DNA from: Arthrobacter gallicola
Lineage (GTDB): Bacteria; Actinomycetota; Actinomycetes; Actinomycetales; Micrococcaceae
Assembly: GCF_014836775.1 (NCBI RefSeq)
Contig: NZ_JACSQD010000001.1
Coordinates: 478,185-542,184, forward strand
Length of the DNA: 64,000 bases
Direction: 5' to 3'
Shown here: piece by piece, positions 44,903-55,489 of the stretch
Layout of the letters: every line of letters begins with the position of its first letter
Numbering within the stretch: position 1 is the first letter of the stretch
Position numbers and translations under genes: made by a program
The notes under the pieces: model-generated
Seen by the model: only the letters and a program-made list of their open reading frames with translations
What the model was told of the DNA's origin: nothing
Database searches by the model: none

Positions 44903-46666
44903 ATGGTTGAAGCGGAAAACACCAGCGGAGCCGGGGTTGAAGGTACACGTACCGACGCCCCGTACGGAACTGCGGCCGGTGCGGAATCCCGGCAGCTCAA
45001 CATCCTGCGGGATAAGCTGCGCAACGTGGACCGTCAGCTGGCGGCACTGACACACAACAATGCACGGCTGGTGGCAATGCTGGAAACCGCCAAGGCGGAG
45101 ATCATCCGGTTGAAGGACGCGCTGGAGAAGGAGGGCGCCACGCCCTTCAGCTTCGGCACGGTTATTGCGGTCAATGAACGGCAGGAGCCCGAGCCCGGAG
45201 TAAGCACCACGGCCACGGTCCAGGAGAGTGTGGACATCATCCAGTCCGGGCGGAAGCTCCGGGTGGCGGTGAGCCCGCTCCTAGACCTGGGGCAGATTGT
45301 CCCGGGCCAGGAAGTCCTGCTGAACGAATCACTGACAGTGGTCGCCGGGCTCGGGTTCGAGAAGGCCGGCGAACTCTTTACGGTGCAGGAACTTCTGGAA
45401 GGGGACCGTGCCCTGGTGGTGGGCCGGGCCGACGACGAGCGCGTGGTCCGGCTCAACGGGCCGCTGATCGAGGAGAAAATCCGGGTCGGCGACGCCCTGA
45501 CCGTGGACACCAGGATTGGCTACGCGCTGGAGAAAATTCCGCGCAGCGAAGTCGAAAACCTGGTCCTGGAGGAAGTCCCGGATATTTCCTACTCCGACAT
45601 CGGCGGGCTTGGTCCGCAGATCGAGGCGATCCGGGACGCCGTCGAACTGCCCTTTATGCATCCGGACCTCTACCGCGAACACGGGCTGAAGGCACCCAAG
45701 GGGATTCTGCTCTACGGTCCTCCCGGCTGCGGTAAGACCCTGATTGCCAAGGCTGTTGCGCATTCCCTGGCGGCCAGGGTGATGGAACAGACCGGTTCGC
45801 TCGGAACCCGCAGCTACTTCCTGAACATCAAGGGACCCGAGCTGCTGGACAAGTACGTCGGCGAAACGGAACGCCATATCCGGCTTATTTTTGCCCGTGC
45901 CCGGGAGAAGGCATCCGACGGCAGCCCGGTGGTGGTGTTCTTCGATGAGATGGATTCGCTTTTCCGGACCCGCGGAACCGGTGTCTCCTCCGACGTCGAA
46001 ACGACAATCGTTCCCCAGCTGCTCAGCGAGATCGACGGCGTGGAGAAGCTGGAAAACGTGATCGTCATCGGTGCCTCGAACCGGGAAGACATGATCGATC
46101 CGGCCATCCTGCGCCCCGGACGGCTCGACGTGAAGATCAAAATCATGCGCCCCGATTCTGAGGGCGCGGGGGAGATCTTCGCCAAATACCTCACCCCGGA
46201 CCTTCCCCTGCACCGGGACGACCTCGCGGAGCACGGCTACGATCCCGTGGCCACCGTGCGGGAAATGATCCGGCGGACAGTCGAGAAGATGTACGCCGAG
46301 GACAAGTCCAATGAATACCTTGAGGTAACGTACGCCAACGGCGACACGGAAATGCTCTATTTCAAGGACTTCAACTCCGGAGCCGTGATTCAGAACGTTG
46401 TGGACCGGGCGAAGAAGTACGCGATCAAGGACTTCCTGACGCTGCGCCAGCGCGGACTGCGGATCGAGCACCTGATGCGCGCCGTCGTTGACGAGTTCCG
46501 TGAGCACGAAGACATGCCGAACACGACCAATCCCGATGACTGGGCACGCATCTCCGGCAAGAAGGGCGAACGCATCACCTACATCCGGACGATCATTCAG
46601 GGCAAGGCCGGCCAGGAGCCCGGCCGGACCATCGAGACGACAGCCAATCCGGGACAGTATCTGTGA
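44903..46666 (+). CDS. arc: Proteasomal AAA+ ATPase ARC (Mpa)
   Basis: Hexameric unfoldase that recognises pupylated proteins and feeds them to the 20S proteasome. The 587-residue product has a coiled coil (about residues 28-80, the Pup-binding part), two OB domains, then AAA+: Walker A GPPGCGKT (near 272), Walker [10 protein letters not shown] (near 344), and an arginine-finger region. It ends in GQYL, the penultimate-Tyr tail needed to dock to the proteasome. I use the ATG at 44903 (VEAENTSG), since the open frame upstream adds 21 unrelated residues. It overlaps dop by four bases. Confidence 0.95.
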   Translation: MVEAENTSGAGVEGTRTDAPYGTAAGAESRQLNILRDKLRNVDRQLAALTHNNARLVAMLETAKAEIIRLKDALEKEGATPFSFGTVIAVNERQEPEPGVSTTATVQESVDIIQSGRKLRVAVSPLLDLGQIVPGQEVLLNESLTVVAGLGFEKAGELFTVQELLEGDRALVVGRADDERVVRLNGPLIEEKIRVGDALTVDTRIGYALEKIPRSEVENLVLEEVPDISYSDIGGLGPQIEAIRDAVELPFMHPDLYREHGLKAPKGILLYGPPGCGKTLIAKAVAHSLAARVMEQTGSLGTRSYFLNIKGPELLDKYVGETERHIRLIFARAREKASDGSPVVVFFDEMDSLFRTRGTGVSSDVETTIVPQLLSEIDGVEKLENVIVIGASNREDMIDPAILRPGRLDVKIKIMRPDSEGAGEIFAKYLTPDLPLHRDDLAEHGYDPVATVREMIRRTVEKMYAEDKSNEYLEVTYANGDTEMLYFKDFNSGAVIQNVVDRAKKYAIKDFLTLRQRGLRIEHLMRAVVDEFREHEDMPNTTNPDDWARISGKKGERITYIRTIIQGKAGQEPGRTIETTANPGQYL

Positions 46667-48273
46667 CGGTCCGCAGGGTGATGGGGACGGAGACCGAGTA
46701 CGGCGTACTCGCTCCGGCCCTGCCAAACGCCAACGCCACCGTGCTCTCCAGTCAGATCGTCAACGCCTACGCCGCCACGGTGCGCTCCGGCATGGGCAAC
46801 CTCACCGGTACCCGCTGGGACTACACGGACGAGGCACCCCTGAACGATGCCCGCGGCTACACGGTCCCGCGGACCGCAGCCGACCCGTCCCAGCTCACCG
46901 ACGCGCCCCCGGTGATGGACGCCGAACAGATTGCCATGGAAGGCGGGGGGCCGTCGGCGCTGTACGGCGACACCGAGGACAACGCGGTGCTGATGAACAT
47001 GGTCCTGGGCAACGGGGCACGCCTCTACGTCGACCATGCCCATCCGGAGTATTCCTCGCCCGAGGTAACCAACCCCAGGGACGCTGTCCTGTGGGACAAG
47101 GCGGGCGACGCCGTCGTGCTGGCAGCGATGCGCCACATCGCGGCGACGCCCGGGTTCGCGCCGGTCCACCTGTACAAAAACAACACCGACAACAAGGGCG
47201 TTTCCTACGGCGCCCATGAGAACTACCTGGTCCCGCGCAGCGTGCCCTTCACCCGCCTGGTCGCCGGACTGCTGCCGTTCTTTGTCTCCCGCCAGGTGAT
47301 CTGCGGCTCCGGCCGCGTGGGGATAGGAACCAGCAATCAGCGGCAGGGTTACCAGCTGAGCCAGCGCGCCGACTTCTTCGAAACCGAGGTGGGCCTGGAA
47401 ACCACCATCCGGCGGCCCATCATCAATACCCGGGACGAGCCGCACGCCGTCGCTGAGAAGTACCGGCGGCTGCACGTGATCATCGGCGACGCCAACCTGA
47501 GCGAAGTATCGGCCTTTCTGAAAATGGGCACGGCTTCCGCCGTCCTCTCCATGATCGAGGACGGTACGGCTCCGGCGCTGGAACTGCGCGATCCCGTCGG
47601 CGCGCTCCAGGCCATCAGCCACGACCCGTCCCTGGGCCAGCTGGTCGAGCTCAAGGACGGCCGGATGGTCACCGGGCTGGACCTGCAGGAGATCTACCTT
47701 GAGGCCGCTGCCGCCCACGCGCGGGGACGCGGGGGAGCGGACGCCGCCACCGAGGATCTCCTGACCCGCTGGACGTCAGTGGTGGGAACGCTGAAACGGG
47801 ACCCGATGGCCGCCGCCGCCCAGGTTGACTGGGTAGCCAAACTAAAACTCCTGCAGGCCTACCGGGACCGTGACGGGCTGGCGTGGAATGACGCCCGCCT
47901 GAACCTGATCGACCTGCAGTACTCGGACATGCGGCCGGAGAAGGGTCTGTACTACCGGCTGGCGGCCCGCGGCCAGATGGAACGCATCCTCACGGATTCG
48001 GAAATTGCCGCGGCAGTGACCCACCCGCCCGAAGATACCCGCGCCTATTTCCGGGGACAGTGCGTTACCCGGTTCCCGGATGAGGTGATCGGTGCGAGCT
48101 GGGACTCGATCATCTTCGAGCTGCCGTCCCGACGCCGGCTGCAGCGGGTGCCAACGCGTGAACCGCTGCGCGGAACAAAGGAGCTCACCGGCAAACTCTT
48201 TGAGGATTCTGCAGATGCAGAGGATTTTGTGACCCGACTCCTGACCGGTCCGGAACCTACCGTGGCACCATAG
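46663..48273 (+). CDS. dop: Depupylase/deamidase Dop
   Basis: Converts the C-terminal Gln of Pup to Glu and removes Pup from substrates. The 536-residue carboxylate-amine ligase fold starts [12 protein letters not shown] with the Glu-x-Glu for Mg-ATP. It has the Asp loop region [17 protein letters not shown], which separates Dop from PafA, and an ENYLVPR stretch shared with PafA. The start GTG overlaps the arc stop (GTGA). Pup follows at 40 bases. It is the paralogue of PafA 3.4 kb downstream. Confidence 0.94.
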   Translation: MTVRRVMGTETEYGVLAPALPNANATVLSSQIVNAYAATVRSGMGNLTGTRWDYTDEAPLNDARGYTVPRTAADPSQLTDAPPVMDAEQIAMEGGGPSALYGDTEDNAVLMNMVLGNGARLYVDHAHPEYSSPEVTNPRDAVLWDKAGDAVVLAAMRHIAATPGFAPVHLYKNNTDNKGVSYGAHENYLVPRSVPFTRLVAGLLPFFVSRQVICGSGRVGIGTSNQRQGYQLSQRADFFETEVGLETTIRRPIINTRDEPHAVAEKYRRLHVIIGDANLSEVSAFLKMGTASAVLSMIEDGTAPALELRDPVGALQAISHDPSLGQLVELKDGRMVTGLDLQEIYLEAAAAHARGRGGADAATEDLLTRWTSVVGTLKRDPMAAAAQVDWVAKLKLLQAYRDRDGLAWNDARLNLIDLQYSDMRPEKGLYYRLAARGQMERILTDSEIAAAVTHPPEDTRAYFRGQCVTRFPDEVIGASWDSIIFELPSRRRLQRVPTREPLRGTKELTGKLFEDSADAEDFVTRLLTGPEPTVAP

Positions 48274-48312
48274 GACGTAGGACACATCGGCTCAGCAAGA
48301 AAGGGCACCAGC

Positions 48313-48522
48313 ATGGCAACCCAGGATCGCAGGAACACCGGATCACGTCCGCAGGAGGTCGAAGAAACCGACGAGGTTACTCCGCCCCCAGCCGCAGAAC
48401 CCACCGAGCAGTCCACAGCTCAAACCGAGGGGGTGGACGATCTCCTGGATGAGATCGACGGTGTGCTGGAAAACAACGCCGAGGAATTCGTGAGGGGTTT
48501 CATCCAGAAGGGTGGTCAGTAG
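48313..48522 (+). CDS. pup: Prokaryotic ubiquitin-like protein Pup (GGQ form)
   Basis: A 69-residue protein attached to lysines as a degradation tag. It has the disordered polar N-terminus, the ARC-binding helix (GVDDLLDEIDGVLENNAEEFV) and ends in GGQ, so Dop must deamidate it before PafA can use it. AGAAAGGG precedes the ATG. prcB begins three bases after the stop, so both are read from one message. Confidence 0.97.
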   Translation: MATQDRRNTGSRPQEVEETDEVTPPPAAEPTEQSTAQTEGVDDLLDEIDGVLENNAEEFVRGFIQKGGQ

Positions 48523-48525
48523 CGG

Positions 48526-49350
48526 ATGACGCACACAGATCCTGCCCGGGCCGTGGCCGCCGCTGCGGGCTCGTCCTTTACCGAGCACCTCAGCCGCCAC
48601 CACCCGGAGCTGCTGCCCTCGGCACGCAGCCTCGGAACGGCTCCGGCAGGATCGGCCGCCGCGGCCGCGCCGCAGGCCACCACCATCGTCTCCCTCACGT
48701 ATGCGGGGGGTGTGCTCGTTGCCGGTGACCGGCGCGCGACGATGGGCAACATGATCGCCAGCCGCCATATCCGCAAGGTTTTCCCGGCGGACACCTACTC
48801 GGTCCTCGGCATCGCCGGAACGGCTGGCCTTGCCCTGGACATGATCCGGCTGTTCCAGGTGGAGCTTGAGCACTACGAGAAAATCGAAGGCACGGCGATG
48901 AGCCTGGACGGCAAGTCCAACCGTCTCGCTGCCATGGTGCGGCAAAACCTTCCGCTGGCACTCCAGGGACTCGCCGTCATACCGCTGTTCGCCGGTTATG
49001 ACACCCAGAAGCACGTGGGCCGCCTGTTCTCCTTCGACGTCACCGGCGGCCGGTACGAAGAGTACGAACATCACAGTGTCGGTTCCGGCTCGGTTTTCGC
49101 CCGCGGTGCGCTGAAGAAGCTGTGGCGTCCCGGGCTGGATGAGGACGAAGCAGTCCGCGTAGCCGTTGAGTCCCTGTACGACGCGGCCGACGACGATTCC
49201 GCCACGGGCGGGCCGGACCTGGTCCGCCAGCTGTGGCCGGTGGTCTACGTGGTTAATTCCGCCGGGATGCGCGAAATCCCGGAGCGTGAACTGCACCAGC
49301 TCGCCCTGGAACTCGTGGAGCGCCGTACCGCCGCCGGACTGGAGGCATAG
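48526..49350 (+). CDS. prcB: Proteasome beta subunit PrcB
   Basis: Catalytic subunit of the 20S core. The 274-residue precursor has a propeptide of about 51 residues; cleavage before Thr52 in [11 protein letters not shown] frees the nucleophile Thr. The [10 protein letters not shown] and [12 protein letters not shown] stretches are those of actinobacterial PrcB. It is followed three bases later by prcA. Confidence 0.96.
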   Translation: MTHTDPARAVAAAAGSSFTEHLSRHHPELLPSARSLGTAPAGSAAAAAPQATTIVSLTYAGGVLVAGDRRATMGNMIASRHIRKVFPADTYSVLGIAGTAGLALDMIRLFQVELEHYEKIEGTAMSLDGKSNRLAAMVRQNLPLALQGLAVIPLFAGYDTQKHVGRLFSFDVTGGRYEEYEHHSVGSGSVFARGALKKLWRPGLDEDEAVRVAVESLYDAADDDSATGGPDLVRQLWPVVYVVNSAGMREIPERELHQLALELVERRTAAGLEA

Positions 49351-49353
49351 GAG

Positions 49354-50109
49354 ATGACGCAGCAGTTCTACGTATCCCCTGAACAGCTCATGAAGGACCG
49401 GGCAGATTTTGCCCGGAAAGGAATCGCCCGCGGCCGGTCCGTCGTCGTCCTGACATGCCGTGACGGAATCGCCCTGGTCGCGGAAAACCCCTCGCCGTCG
49501 CTGTACAAGCTGGGGGAAATCTACGACCGCATCGGCTTCGCCGCAGTGGGCAAATACAACGAGTTCGAAAGCCTGCGGCAGGCCGGAGTCCGGTACGCCG
49601 ACGTCCGCGGTTATTCTTACGCCCGGGAAGACGTCTCCGCCCGGGGACTGGCAAGCGTCTACGCGCAGAGTCTCGGCTCGGTATTCACCACGGAGGGCAA
49701 ACCCTTCGAAGTGGAGCTGGCCGTCGCCGAAGTCGGCACTGAACCGTTCAGCGACCACCTGTACCGGCTGACGTTCGACGGATCCATCGCCGACGAAAGC
49801 AACTACGTGGTGATGGGCGGCCAGGCCGACATCGTCAACGATTCACTCGCCCGGTCCTGGTCACCGGACACATCCTTCAGCGAGGCCATCCTGGTGGCCG
49901 TAAGGGCGCTTTCCTCAACCCGGCGGGCCCCGGACGGCGCTTCCAACGGGGAACCCGCGGAGCAGGGGACCGAACTCCTCGGCGCTGGCCTGCTGGAGGT
50001 CGCCGTGCTGGACCGCGATCCGCAGTCCGCCCGGGGAAGCGTCCGGGCATTCCGCCGGATCGGCACCGTGGAGCTGGACCGCTTTCTGGCCAGCCCGGAG
50101 GGAGACTGA
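49354..50109 (+). CDS. prcA: Proteasome alpha subunit PrcA
   Basis: Structural outer-ring subunit that gates the chamber and docks ARC. The 251-residue protein starts with [24 protein letters not shown], the alpha-type N-terminal region, and has no Thr nucleophile. The Ala/Pro/Glu-rich insertion near residue 190-210 ([16 protein letters not shown]) is variable. Its stop shares a base with the pafA start (TGATG). Confidence 0.96.
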   Translation: MTQQFYVSPEQLMKDRADFARKGIARGRSVVVLTCRDGIALVAENPSPSLYKLGEIYDRIGFAAVGKYNEFESLRQAGVRYADVRGYSYAREDVSARGLASVYAQSLGSVFTTEGKPFEVELAVAEVGTEPFSDHLYRLTFDGSIADESNYVVMGGQADIVNDSLARSWSPDTSFSEAILVAVRALSSTRRAPDGASNGEPAEQGTELLGAGLLEVAVLDRDPQSARGSVRAFRRIGTVELDRFLASPEGD

Positions 50110-51470
50110 TGGACCGCAGGATCTACGGGATCGAAACAGAATTCGGGATTGCTTACTCCGGGCCCGATTCCCGGCCGCTCTCTCCGGAGGAGGTTGCCCG
50201 CTACCTGTTCCGCAAGGTGGTCAGCTGGGGACGGTCCTCCAACGTTTTCCTGACGAACGGCTCACGGCTGTATCTGGACGTCGGCTCCCATCCGGAGTAC
50301 GCCACGGCGGAATGCGACGACCTGGCTCAGCTCATCGCCCACGACCGCGCCGGTGAACTCATCCTCGAGGACCTGGTGGAAGAGGCGGAGGAGCGGCTTA
50401 AGGCAGAGGGCTTTAACGGCAGCGTCTACCTTTTCAAGAACAACACCGACTCGGCCGGCAACTCCTACGGCAGCCATGAGAACTACCTGATTCCGCGCCG
50501 GCTGGAGTTTTCCCGGCTCGCAGACATCCTGATTCCCTTCCTGGTCACGCGGCAGCTGCTGGTCGGCGCGGGCAAGGTCCTGCGCACCCAGTCCGGCGCC
50601 CTGTATGCCTTCTCACAGCGGGCGGACCACATTTGGGAGGGTGTCTCCTCAGCCACCACGCGTTCCCGGCCCATCATCAACACCCGGGACGAGCCGCACG
50701 CGGATGCCGAACATTACCGGCGGCTCCACGTCATCGCCGGCGACTCCAACATGTCCGAGACCACGTCCATGCTCAAGGTCGGGTCCGTGGACCTGATGCT
50801 GCGGATGATCGAAGCCGGCGTGATCATGCGCGATCTGCGGTTGGAGAATCCGATCCGCAGCATCCGCGAAATCTCCCACGACCTCACCGGATCAGCCCCC
50901 CTGAAGCTGGCGAACGGGTCCACGATGACAGCCCTTGAACTCCAGCACATCTATCTGGAGCGGGTGCAGGAGTTCGTTGCGGCGAACGGCCCCCACAACC
51001 GGCACGTGCCGCGCGTCCTCGATCTGTGGGAACGGACCCTGGACGCCGTGGAGTCAGGAAATACCTCCGGCATCGACACGGAGATCGACTGGGCCATCAA
51101 GAAGAAGCTCGTGGACCGCTATGCGGAACGCTCCGGGCTCGATATCGGCTCTCCCCGCCTCGCCCAGATCGACCTCACCTACCATGACATCTCACGCCGC
51201 CGGGGGCTCTTCTACCTCCTGCAGTCCAGGGGCGAGACCGCCCGGGTGGTGGATGACAGCCAGATCAAGGAAGCGGTTGACGTCCCGCCGCAGAGCACCC
51301 GTGCCAAGCTGCGGGGGGACTTCGTGCGCCGCGCCAAGGCCGCCAACCGGGACTTCACCGTGGACTGGGTTCATCTCAAACTCAACGACCGGGCCCAGCA
51401 GACCGTGCTGTGCAAGGATCCTTTCGCTGCCGTGGATGAGCGGGTCGAGGCCCTGCTGTCCACCCTGTAG
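50109..51470 (+). CDS. pafA: Pup-protein ligase PafA
   Basis: Links the C-terminal Glu of Pup to substrate lysines using ATP. The 453-residue protein starts [14 protein letters not shown] (Glu-x-Glu Mg site) and has [32 protein letters not shown] and [18 protein letters not shown], all of PafA. It lacks the Dop loop. It is translationally coupled to prcA. Confidence 0.96.
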   Translation: MDRRIYGIETEFGIAYSGPDSRPLSPEEVARYLFRKVVSWGRSSNVFLTNGSRLYLDVGSHPEYATAECDDLAQLIAHDRAGELILEDLVEEAEERLKAEGFNGSVYLFKNNTDSAGNSYGSHENYLIPRRLEFSRLADILIPFLVTRQLLVGAGKVLRTQSGALYAFSQRADHIWEGVSSATTRSRPIINTRDEPHADAEHYRRLHVIAGDSNMSETTSMLKVGSVDLMLRMIEAGVIMRDLRLENPIRSIREISHDLTGSAPLKLANGSTMTALELQHIYLERVQEFVAANGPHNRHVPRVLDLWERTLDAVESGNTSGIDTEIDWAIKKKLVDRYAERSGLDIGSPRLAQIDLTYHDISRRRGLFYLLQSRGETARVVDDSQIKEAVDVPPQSTRAKLRGDFVRRAKAANRDFTVDWVHLKLNDRAQQTVLCKDPFAAVDERVEALLSTL

Positions 51471-51607
51471 GGTCGTCAGCGGGCCCCTGATCTAGGCTCC
51501 TCTCAGGTCCACGCGTTAGGGTGGGTCTTGCTGCCCTGGGGCCGGCGGGGCCTGTGGCCGTGCTGATCCCGGTGGCCGTGTCATTGCCCACCACTGAAAG
51601 AAGTACG

Positions 51608-52489
51608 GTGCGAAAAGTACTAGCTCTGCTCCTGCCCGCCCTTTTGCTGCTCACCGCCTGTTCCGGCAGCAGCAGCTCCGAGCCGCTGTCCTCCGTAAAG
51701 GTCAGTTCCAACGGCGACAACACGGTCCCGACCGTGGAGTTCGACACACCGCTGAGCCTGGATGAGCCCACCCTGGTGCGGGTGAACGACGGCGACGGCG
51801 AAGAACTTACGGACGGGCAAACCGCCTCGATCCGCCTCGTGGTGCTCGATCCGGAAAGCGGAGAGGCCGGCCAGGAGACGTACACCGCCGACACCGCTGA
51901 GGACATTGCTGTTGACGAGACCCTCAAGCAGGGCAACGAGCAGATGTACAGTGCACTGGTCGGAGCGCCCGTCGGCTCTGACTTCGCCTACTACGTTCCT
52001 GGTAACGACACCGCCGGAACCTCACCCAATTTCATTGTCTTCACCCTGGCCGGGGCCCGTGATGTGCCCACCCGCGCCTGGGGAACCGACGTCGCACCGG
52101 TCGACGGCCTGCCGACCGTCACGCTGGCTGAGGACGGCAAGCCGACCATCACCATTCCCGAGGGCGAAGCTCCCACGGAGCTGGTGGCCCAGGAACTCAA
52201 GACCGGCGACGGCGCCGTCGTTGAAGCCGACGACACCGTGACTGTGCAGTACCACGGAGTGAAGTACTCCGACGGTTCAGTCTTCGACTCCAGCTGGGAG
52301 CGCGGAAGTTCCACCTCCTTCGGCCTGAACCAGGTGATTTCCGCTTGGACCGACGGTCTCGCGGGCAAGAAGGTCGGCTCGCAGGTACTGATCGTCGCTC
52401 CGCCTGCAACTGCCTACGGTGCCTCCGAGGGCAACGAACTCCAGAACGAAACCCTGGTGTTCGTGGTCGACATCCTCGAAGCCAAGTAG
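51608..52489 (+). CDS. FKBP-type peptidyl-prolyl isomerase lipoprotein
   Basis: A 293-residue exported protein with a lipobox (LLTAC, Cys18) and two FKBP-like halves. The first half (about residues 40-150) is degenerate. The second (about 185-293) has the canonical features DTVTVQYHGVKYSDGSVFDSSWERG and VGSQVLIVAPPATAYG. The GTG at 51608 puts the signal peptide at the N-terminus; the frame upstream is longer by 29 residues from a GTG at 51521. It probably acts outside the membrane on proline bonds of exported proteins. It follows pafA after 137 bases and precedes another FKBP. Confidence 0.85.
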   Translation: MRKVLALLLPALLLLTACSGSSSSEPLSSVKVSSNGDNTVPTVEFDTPLSLDEPTLVRVNDGDGEELTDGQTASIRLVVLDPESGEAGQETYTADTAEDIAVDETLKQGNEQMYSALVGAPVGSDFAYYVPGNDTAGTSPNFIVFTLAGARDVPTRAWGTDVAPVDGLPTVTLAEDGKPTITIPEGEAPTELVAQELKTGDGAVVEADDTVTVQYHGVKYSDGSVFDSSWERGSSTSFGLNQVISAWTDGLAGKKVGSQVLIVAPPATAYGASEGNELQNETLVFVVDILEAK

Positions 52490-52554
52490 AGCCACGCCAG
52501 GCAGCCGGTTAGATCCGGATAAGATGGCAGGCAGTCCCACAACGAAGGAGCAAC

Positions 52555-52950
52555 ATGTCATTCGGAAAGCGCGAATACGACCGCCAGAAGCCGGAAATTG
52601 ATTTCCCGGAGCACGATGCTCCGACCGAACTCGTCATCGAAGACATTGTTGTCGGTGACGGGGCAGAGGCGAAGGCCGGAGACACCGTCTCCACCCACTA
52701 CGTCGGTGTGGCGTTCTCCACCGGAGAAGAGTTCGACGCTTCCTGGAACCGTGGCGCCCCGCTGGACTTCACCGTGGGAATCGGCCAGGTCATCGAGGGC
52801 TGGGACCAGGGTCTGCTTGGTATGAAGGTAGGCGGCCGCCGCCGCCTCGAGATTCCCTCCCACCTTGCCTACGGTGACCGCGGCGCAGGTTCAGCAATCG
52901 CTCCGGGCGAGTCCCTGATTTTCGTGGTTGACCTGCTCGGCGTCCGCTAG
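52555..52950 (+). CDS. FKBP-type peptidyl-prolyl isomerase, cytoplasmic
   Basis: A 131-residue single FKBP domain without signal peptide. It shows GDTVSTHYVGVAFSTGEEFDASW, IEGWDQGLLGMKVGGRR and PSHLAYGDRGAG, all consensus for active FKBP12-like isomerases. AAGGAG precedes the ATG. It probably forms an operon with the lipoprotein FKBP, and a strong terminator follows it. Confidence 0.92.
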   Translation: MSFGKREYDRQKPEIDFPEHDAPTELVIEDIVVGDGAEAKAGDTVSTHYVGVAFSTGEEFDASWNRGAPLDFTVGIGQVIEGWDQGLLGMKVGGRRRLEIPSHLAYGDRGAGSAIAPGESLIFVVDLLGVR

Positions 52951-52967
52951 GACGTTCTCCCGCCGCC

Positions 52968-53014
52968 GCAAAGGGCGGACAGCCAGCCGTTTGCGCCGGC
53001 TGTCCGCCCTTTGC
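52968..53014. terminator. Very strong hairpin terminator before pafBC
   Basis: A 17-base perfect stem (52968-52984 with 52998-53014) around a 13-base loop. It isolates pafBC from the proteasome and FKBP genes. Confidence 0.85.
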
Positions 53015-53036
53015 ACGTTTGCCCGCACACGGGCGG

Positions 53037-53042
53037 TAGATT
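53037..53042 (+). promoter_or_regulatory. -10 box for leaderless pafBC
   Basis: TAGATT ends six bases before the GTG at 53049. Confidence 0.5.
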
Positions 53043-53048
53043 AGCCGT

Positions 53049-55046
53049 GTGAGCCCGCAACCTGCCGAGAAGCGAACCGAACGCCTGCTGAATCTGGTGA
53101 TAGCCCTGCTCTCCAGCCGGCGCGGTTTTACCAAACACGAACTCTTCGAGGAGATTGAGCTCTATTCCGAGGCCGCAACCCCTGAGGCCCGGGAGAAGCT
53201 CTTCGACCGGGACAAGGCCTTCCTGCGCGAACAGGGCATCCCCGTGGAGTCCTACAGCGATGACGCGCTCTATGAGCAGGACAACTCCGCGCAGCGCTAC
53301 CGCATCCGCAGCGAGGAGTACCGGCTTCCCGAGGTCTCCTTCACCGCCGCTGAGTCCGCCGTACTGTCCCTCGCCGCACAGATGTGGGAACAGGCGGCAC
53401 TGGGGTCCGCCGCCGCCAGGGCGCTGCGCAAACTCCGCGCCCGCGGAGTCATTGCCGAGGACGCCTCCGCCAGCCCTGTCCAGCCCGGCATCCGCACCAC
53501 CGATCCGAATTTCACGGCAGTGTTCCGGGCAGCCTCGGACCGGCTGCCCATCAGCTTCGGCTACCGTGCCTCCGGGGGAGCCGACAGCACCCGGCACCTT
53601 CAGCCCTGGGGCATGGGCTCGCGGTACGGACACTGGTACGTAGTGGGGTGGGACCTGGACCGCCAGGCCGAGCGGTTTTTCCGGCTCTCCCGCATGACCA
53701 CCCCGGTCAAAACGGGTAAGGCCACCTTCACCGTTCCGTCCGGCTTTGACATTCACACCTCCCTGGCAACACTGGACAGTGTCTTCGCTCCGCAAACCGC
53801 GGTTGTAGACGTAAGCCGCGGAGCAGGAGCCGAACTGCGCCTGCGCGCAGCCGGTCCGGAATCAGCGCCCGCCGGCCTTCCCGAACCGGCAGCCGGACGG
53901 GACCGGCTCTGCTTCTCCGTCACGGACCTTGACGCGCTGGCCGCGGACACCGCTGCCCTGGGACCGGCGGCCGAGGCAATCCATCCTGCCGATCTGCGCA
54001 GCGCCGTCCGCAGTGCCCTGACCCGCGCACTGGCAGCTCAGCAGGAGGCTGTGCCGAAGTACCGGGCACCGGCTGCGCCGCGGCCCCGGTCCCCAAAGGC
54101 TGCCGGGGCGCAGGAACACCTGAGCCGCCTCCTGGACCTGGTGCCGTACATTCTGGCCAACCAGGGGGCCGATATGGGCGAAACCGCCCGGAAGTTCGGC
54201 ATCAGCCGTGACCAGCTGGCAGCTGACCTGAACCTCCTGTTCGTCAGCGGCCCCCGCTACTATCCCAACGGGCTGATGGACGTGAACTTCGAAACCGGCG
54301 AGATCTTCATCGACAACGCGGAGAACCTGGCGCAGCCGGTGCGTCTGGCCATGGATGAGGCGGCGGCCCTGATAGTCGGACTGGACACACTGGCGGCGCT
54401 GCCGGGTATCGCCCCGCCGGACGCCGTTTCCAGCGCCCACGCGAAGCTGAGCGAGGCCGCTGGAACCGCCGGTGCCGCTGGAAACACCCTCGCCGCCACC
54501 CTGCTCCCGGCGGGTGCAGCTCCCTCCATCCTTGAAGATCTGCGCCGCAGCGTAGGCCGCAGGCGCCTGGCAATCCGCTACGTGGTTCCCAGCCGGGACG
54601 AAGTCTCAGAACGCGTCATCGATCCGCGCCGGATCTTCTCCGAAAACGACACCTGGTACCTGGACGCCTGGTGCCACCGCGCCGAAGCCACCCGTTTCTT
54701 CCGGGTGGACCGGATAGTGAGCTGGGAGGATGCCGGCCCGTTTCCGAAGGACGTGCCGGAAGCCGATCAGCACTTTCCCGCCAGCCTCTTCACCCCCGGG
54801 GAAAGCGATGAATCCGTCACAATCCGCCTTGAACCCGCCGCGGCCTGGGTGGCCGACGCCTACCACACGGAACTGCGTGCGGGCCTGCCCGGCGGCGGGC
54901 AGGCGGTGGTCCTCCGCACCCCCTCAACGGGCTGGATCCCCGGTTTTATCGCACGGTTGGGCGGTTTGGGTGCGGTGATGCAGCCCGCTGAGCTGCGCAC
55001 TGAAACCACCGCTTGGCTGGCTTCAGCCCTGCGGAACTACGAATGA
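53049..55046 (+). CDS. DNA-damage transcription activator PafBC (fused PafB-PafC)
   Basis: A 665-residue fusion of the two proteins that in mycobacteria are encoded by pafB and pafC. The first HTH (about residues 5-60, KRTERLLNLVIALLSSRRGFTKHELF) and its WYL module (HWYVVGWD near 195) form the PafB half. A second HTH (near 355-400) and WYL (TWYLDAWC near 535) form the PafC half. Known members activate RecA-independent DNA-repair genes; WYL domains are thought to bind a single-stranded nucleic acid signal. The fusion is known for Arthrobacter. Confidence 0.92.
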   Translation: MSPQPAEKRTERLLNLVIALLSSRRGFTKHELFEEIELYSEAATPEAREKLFDRDKAFLREQGIPVESYSDDALYEQDNSAQRYRIRSEEYRLPEVSFTAAESAVLSLAAQMWEQAALGSAAARALRKLRARGVIAEDASASPVQPGIRTTDPNFTAVFRAASDRLPISFGYRASGGADSTRHLQPWGMGSRYGHWYVVGWDLDRQAERFFRLSRMTTPVKTGKATFTVPSGFDIHTSLATLDSVFAPQTAVVDVSRGAGAELRLRAAGPESAPAGLPEPAAGRDRLCFSVTDLDALAADTAALGPAAEAIHPADLRSAVRSALTRALAAQQEAVPKYRAPAAPRPRSPKAAGAQEHLSRLLDLVPYILANQGADMGETARKFGISRDQLAADLNLLFVSGPRYYPNGLMDVNFETGEIFIDNAENLAQPVRLAMDEAAALIVGLDTLAALPGIAPPDAVSSAHAKLSEAAGTAGAAGNTLAATLLPAGAAPSILEDLRRSVGRRRLAIRYVVPSRDEVSERVIDPRRIFSENDTWYLDAWCHRAEATRFFRVDRIVSWEDAGPFPKDVPEADQHFPASLFTPGESDESVTIRLEPAAAWVADAYHTELRAGLPGGGQAVVLRTPSTGWIPGFIARLGGLGAVMQPAELRTETTAWLASALRNYE

Positions 55047-55106
55047 ACAGCCGGTGAATCCTTCTCCCTGCCGGACGGCACCGGCCGCAGGCTTGCTTAC
55101 CTCATC

Positions 55107-55112
55107 TATGCT
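55107..55112 (+). promoter_or_regulatory. -10 box for the leaderless membrane protein gene
   Basis: TATGCT ends six bases before the ATG at 55119. Confidence 0.45.
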
Positions 55113-55118
55113 GGAAAC

Positions 55119-55457
55119 ATGCCTTGGTGGTCGTGGATAGTGATTTGGGTTGCGCTGATAGCGGTGGCCCTGCTTTTCTATGCCCTGATCGGCTATCGGA
55201 TCTTCCGTCAGTTCATGGCAGTGCTCAGCGAAGTCCAGTCTGCCGGATCCCGGCTGTCCTTTACGCCCGCCGCAGTCCCGGCAGCCCCGGAGGACGCAGG
55301 CACCCGCGGGCCGGCCATCTTCGAGGACCCGGAGGCAGCACGCCGCCGGTATGAAGACGGCAAGGCAGCGCGGAAGGATGCCCGGCGCGAACGCCGGGTG
55401 GAACGCAGGCGCCTGCGGGGACAACCGCGCGCGTGGCGCGACATCCCCGGGCTCTGA
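55119..55457 (+). CDS. Small membrane-anchored protein, function unknown
   Basis: A 112-residue protein with one N-terminal membrane helix (about residues 3-28), a helical connector, and a basic, Arg/Lys-rich C-terminal tail (KAARKDARRERRVERRRLRG). It lies between pafBC and tatA and ends 32 bases before tatA. The layout of one helix plus charged tail is like many TatB-type proteins but lacks the TatB Gly-Pro and sequence motifs, so a role in the Tat system is only a guess. Confidence 0.72.
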   Translation: MPWWSWIVIWVALIAVALLFYALIGYRIFRQFMAVLSEVQSAGSRLSFTPAAVPAAPEDAGTRGPAIFEDPEAARRRYEDGKAARKDARRERRVERRRLRGQPRAWRDIPGL

Positions 55458-55489
55458 CATAAAATGACGTCAAACGAAAGGACACCGGC

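Noticed and set aside
44835-45050. Short frame overlapping the start of arc in another frame
   Set aside because: It runs through the arc coiled-coil sequence; arc has clear homology and the shorter frame has none.
51521-51607. Extended N-terminus of the FKBP lipoprotein
   Set aside because: It would bury the signal peptide and lipobox inside the protein.
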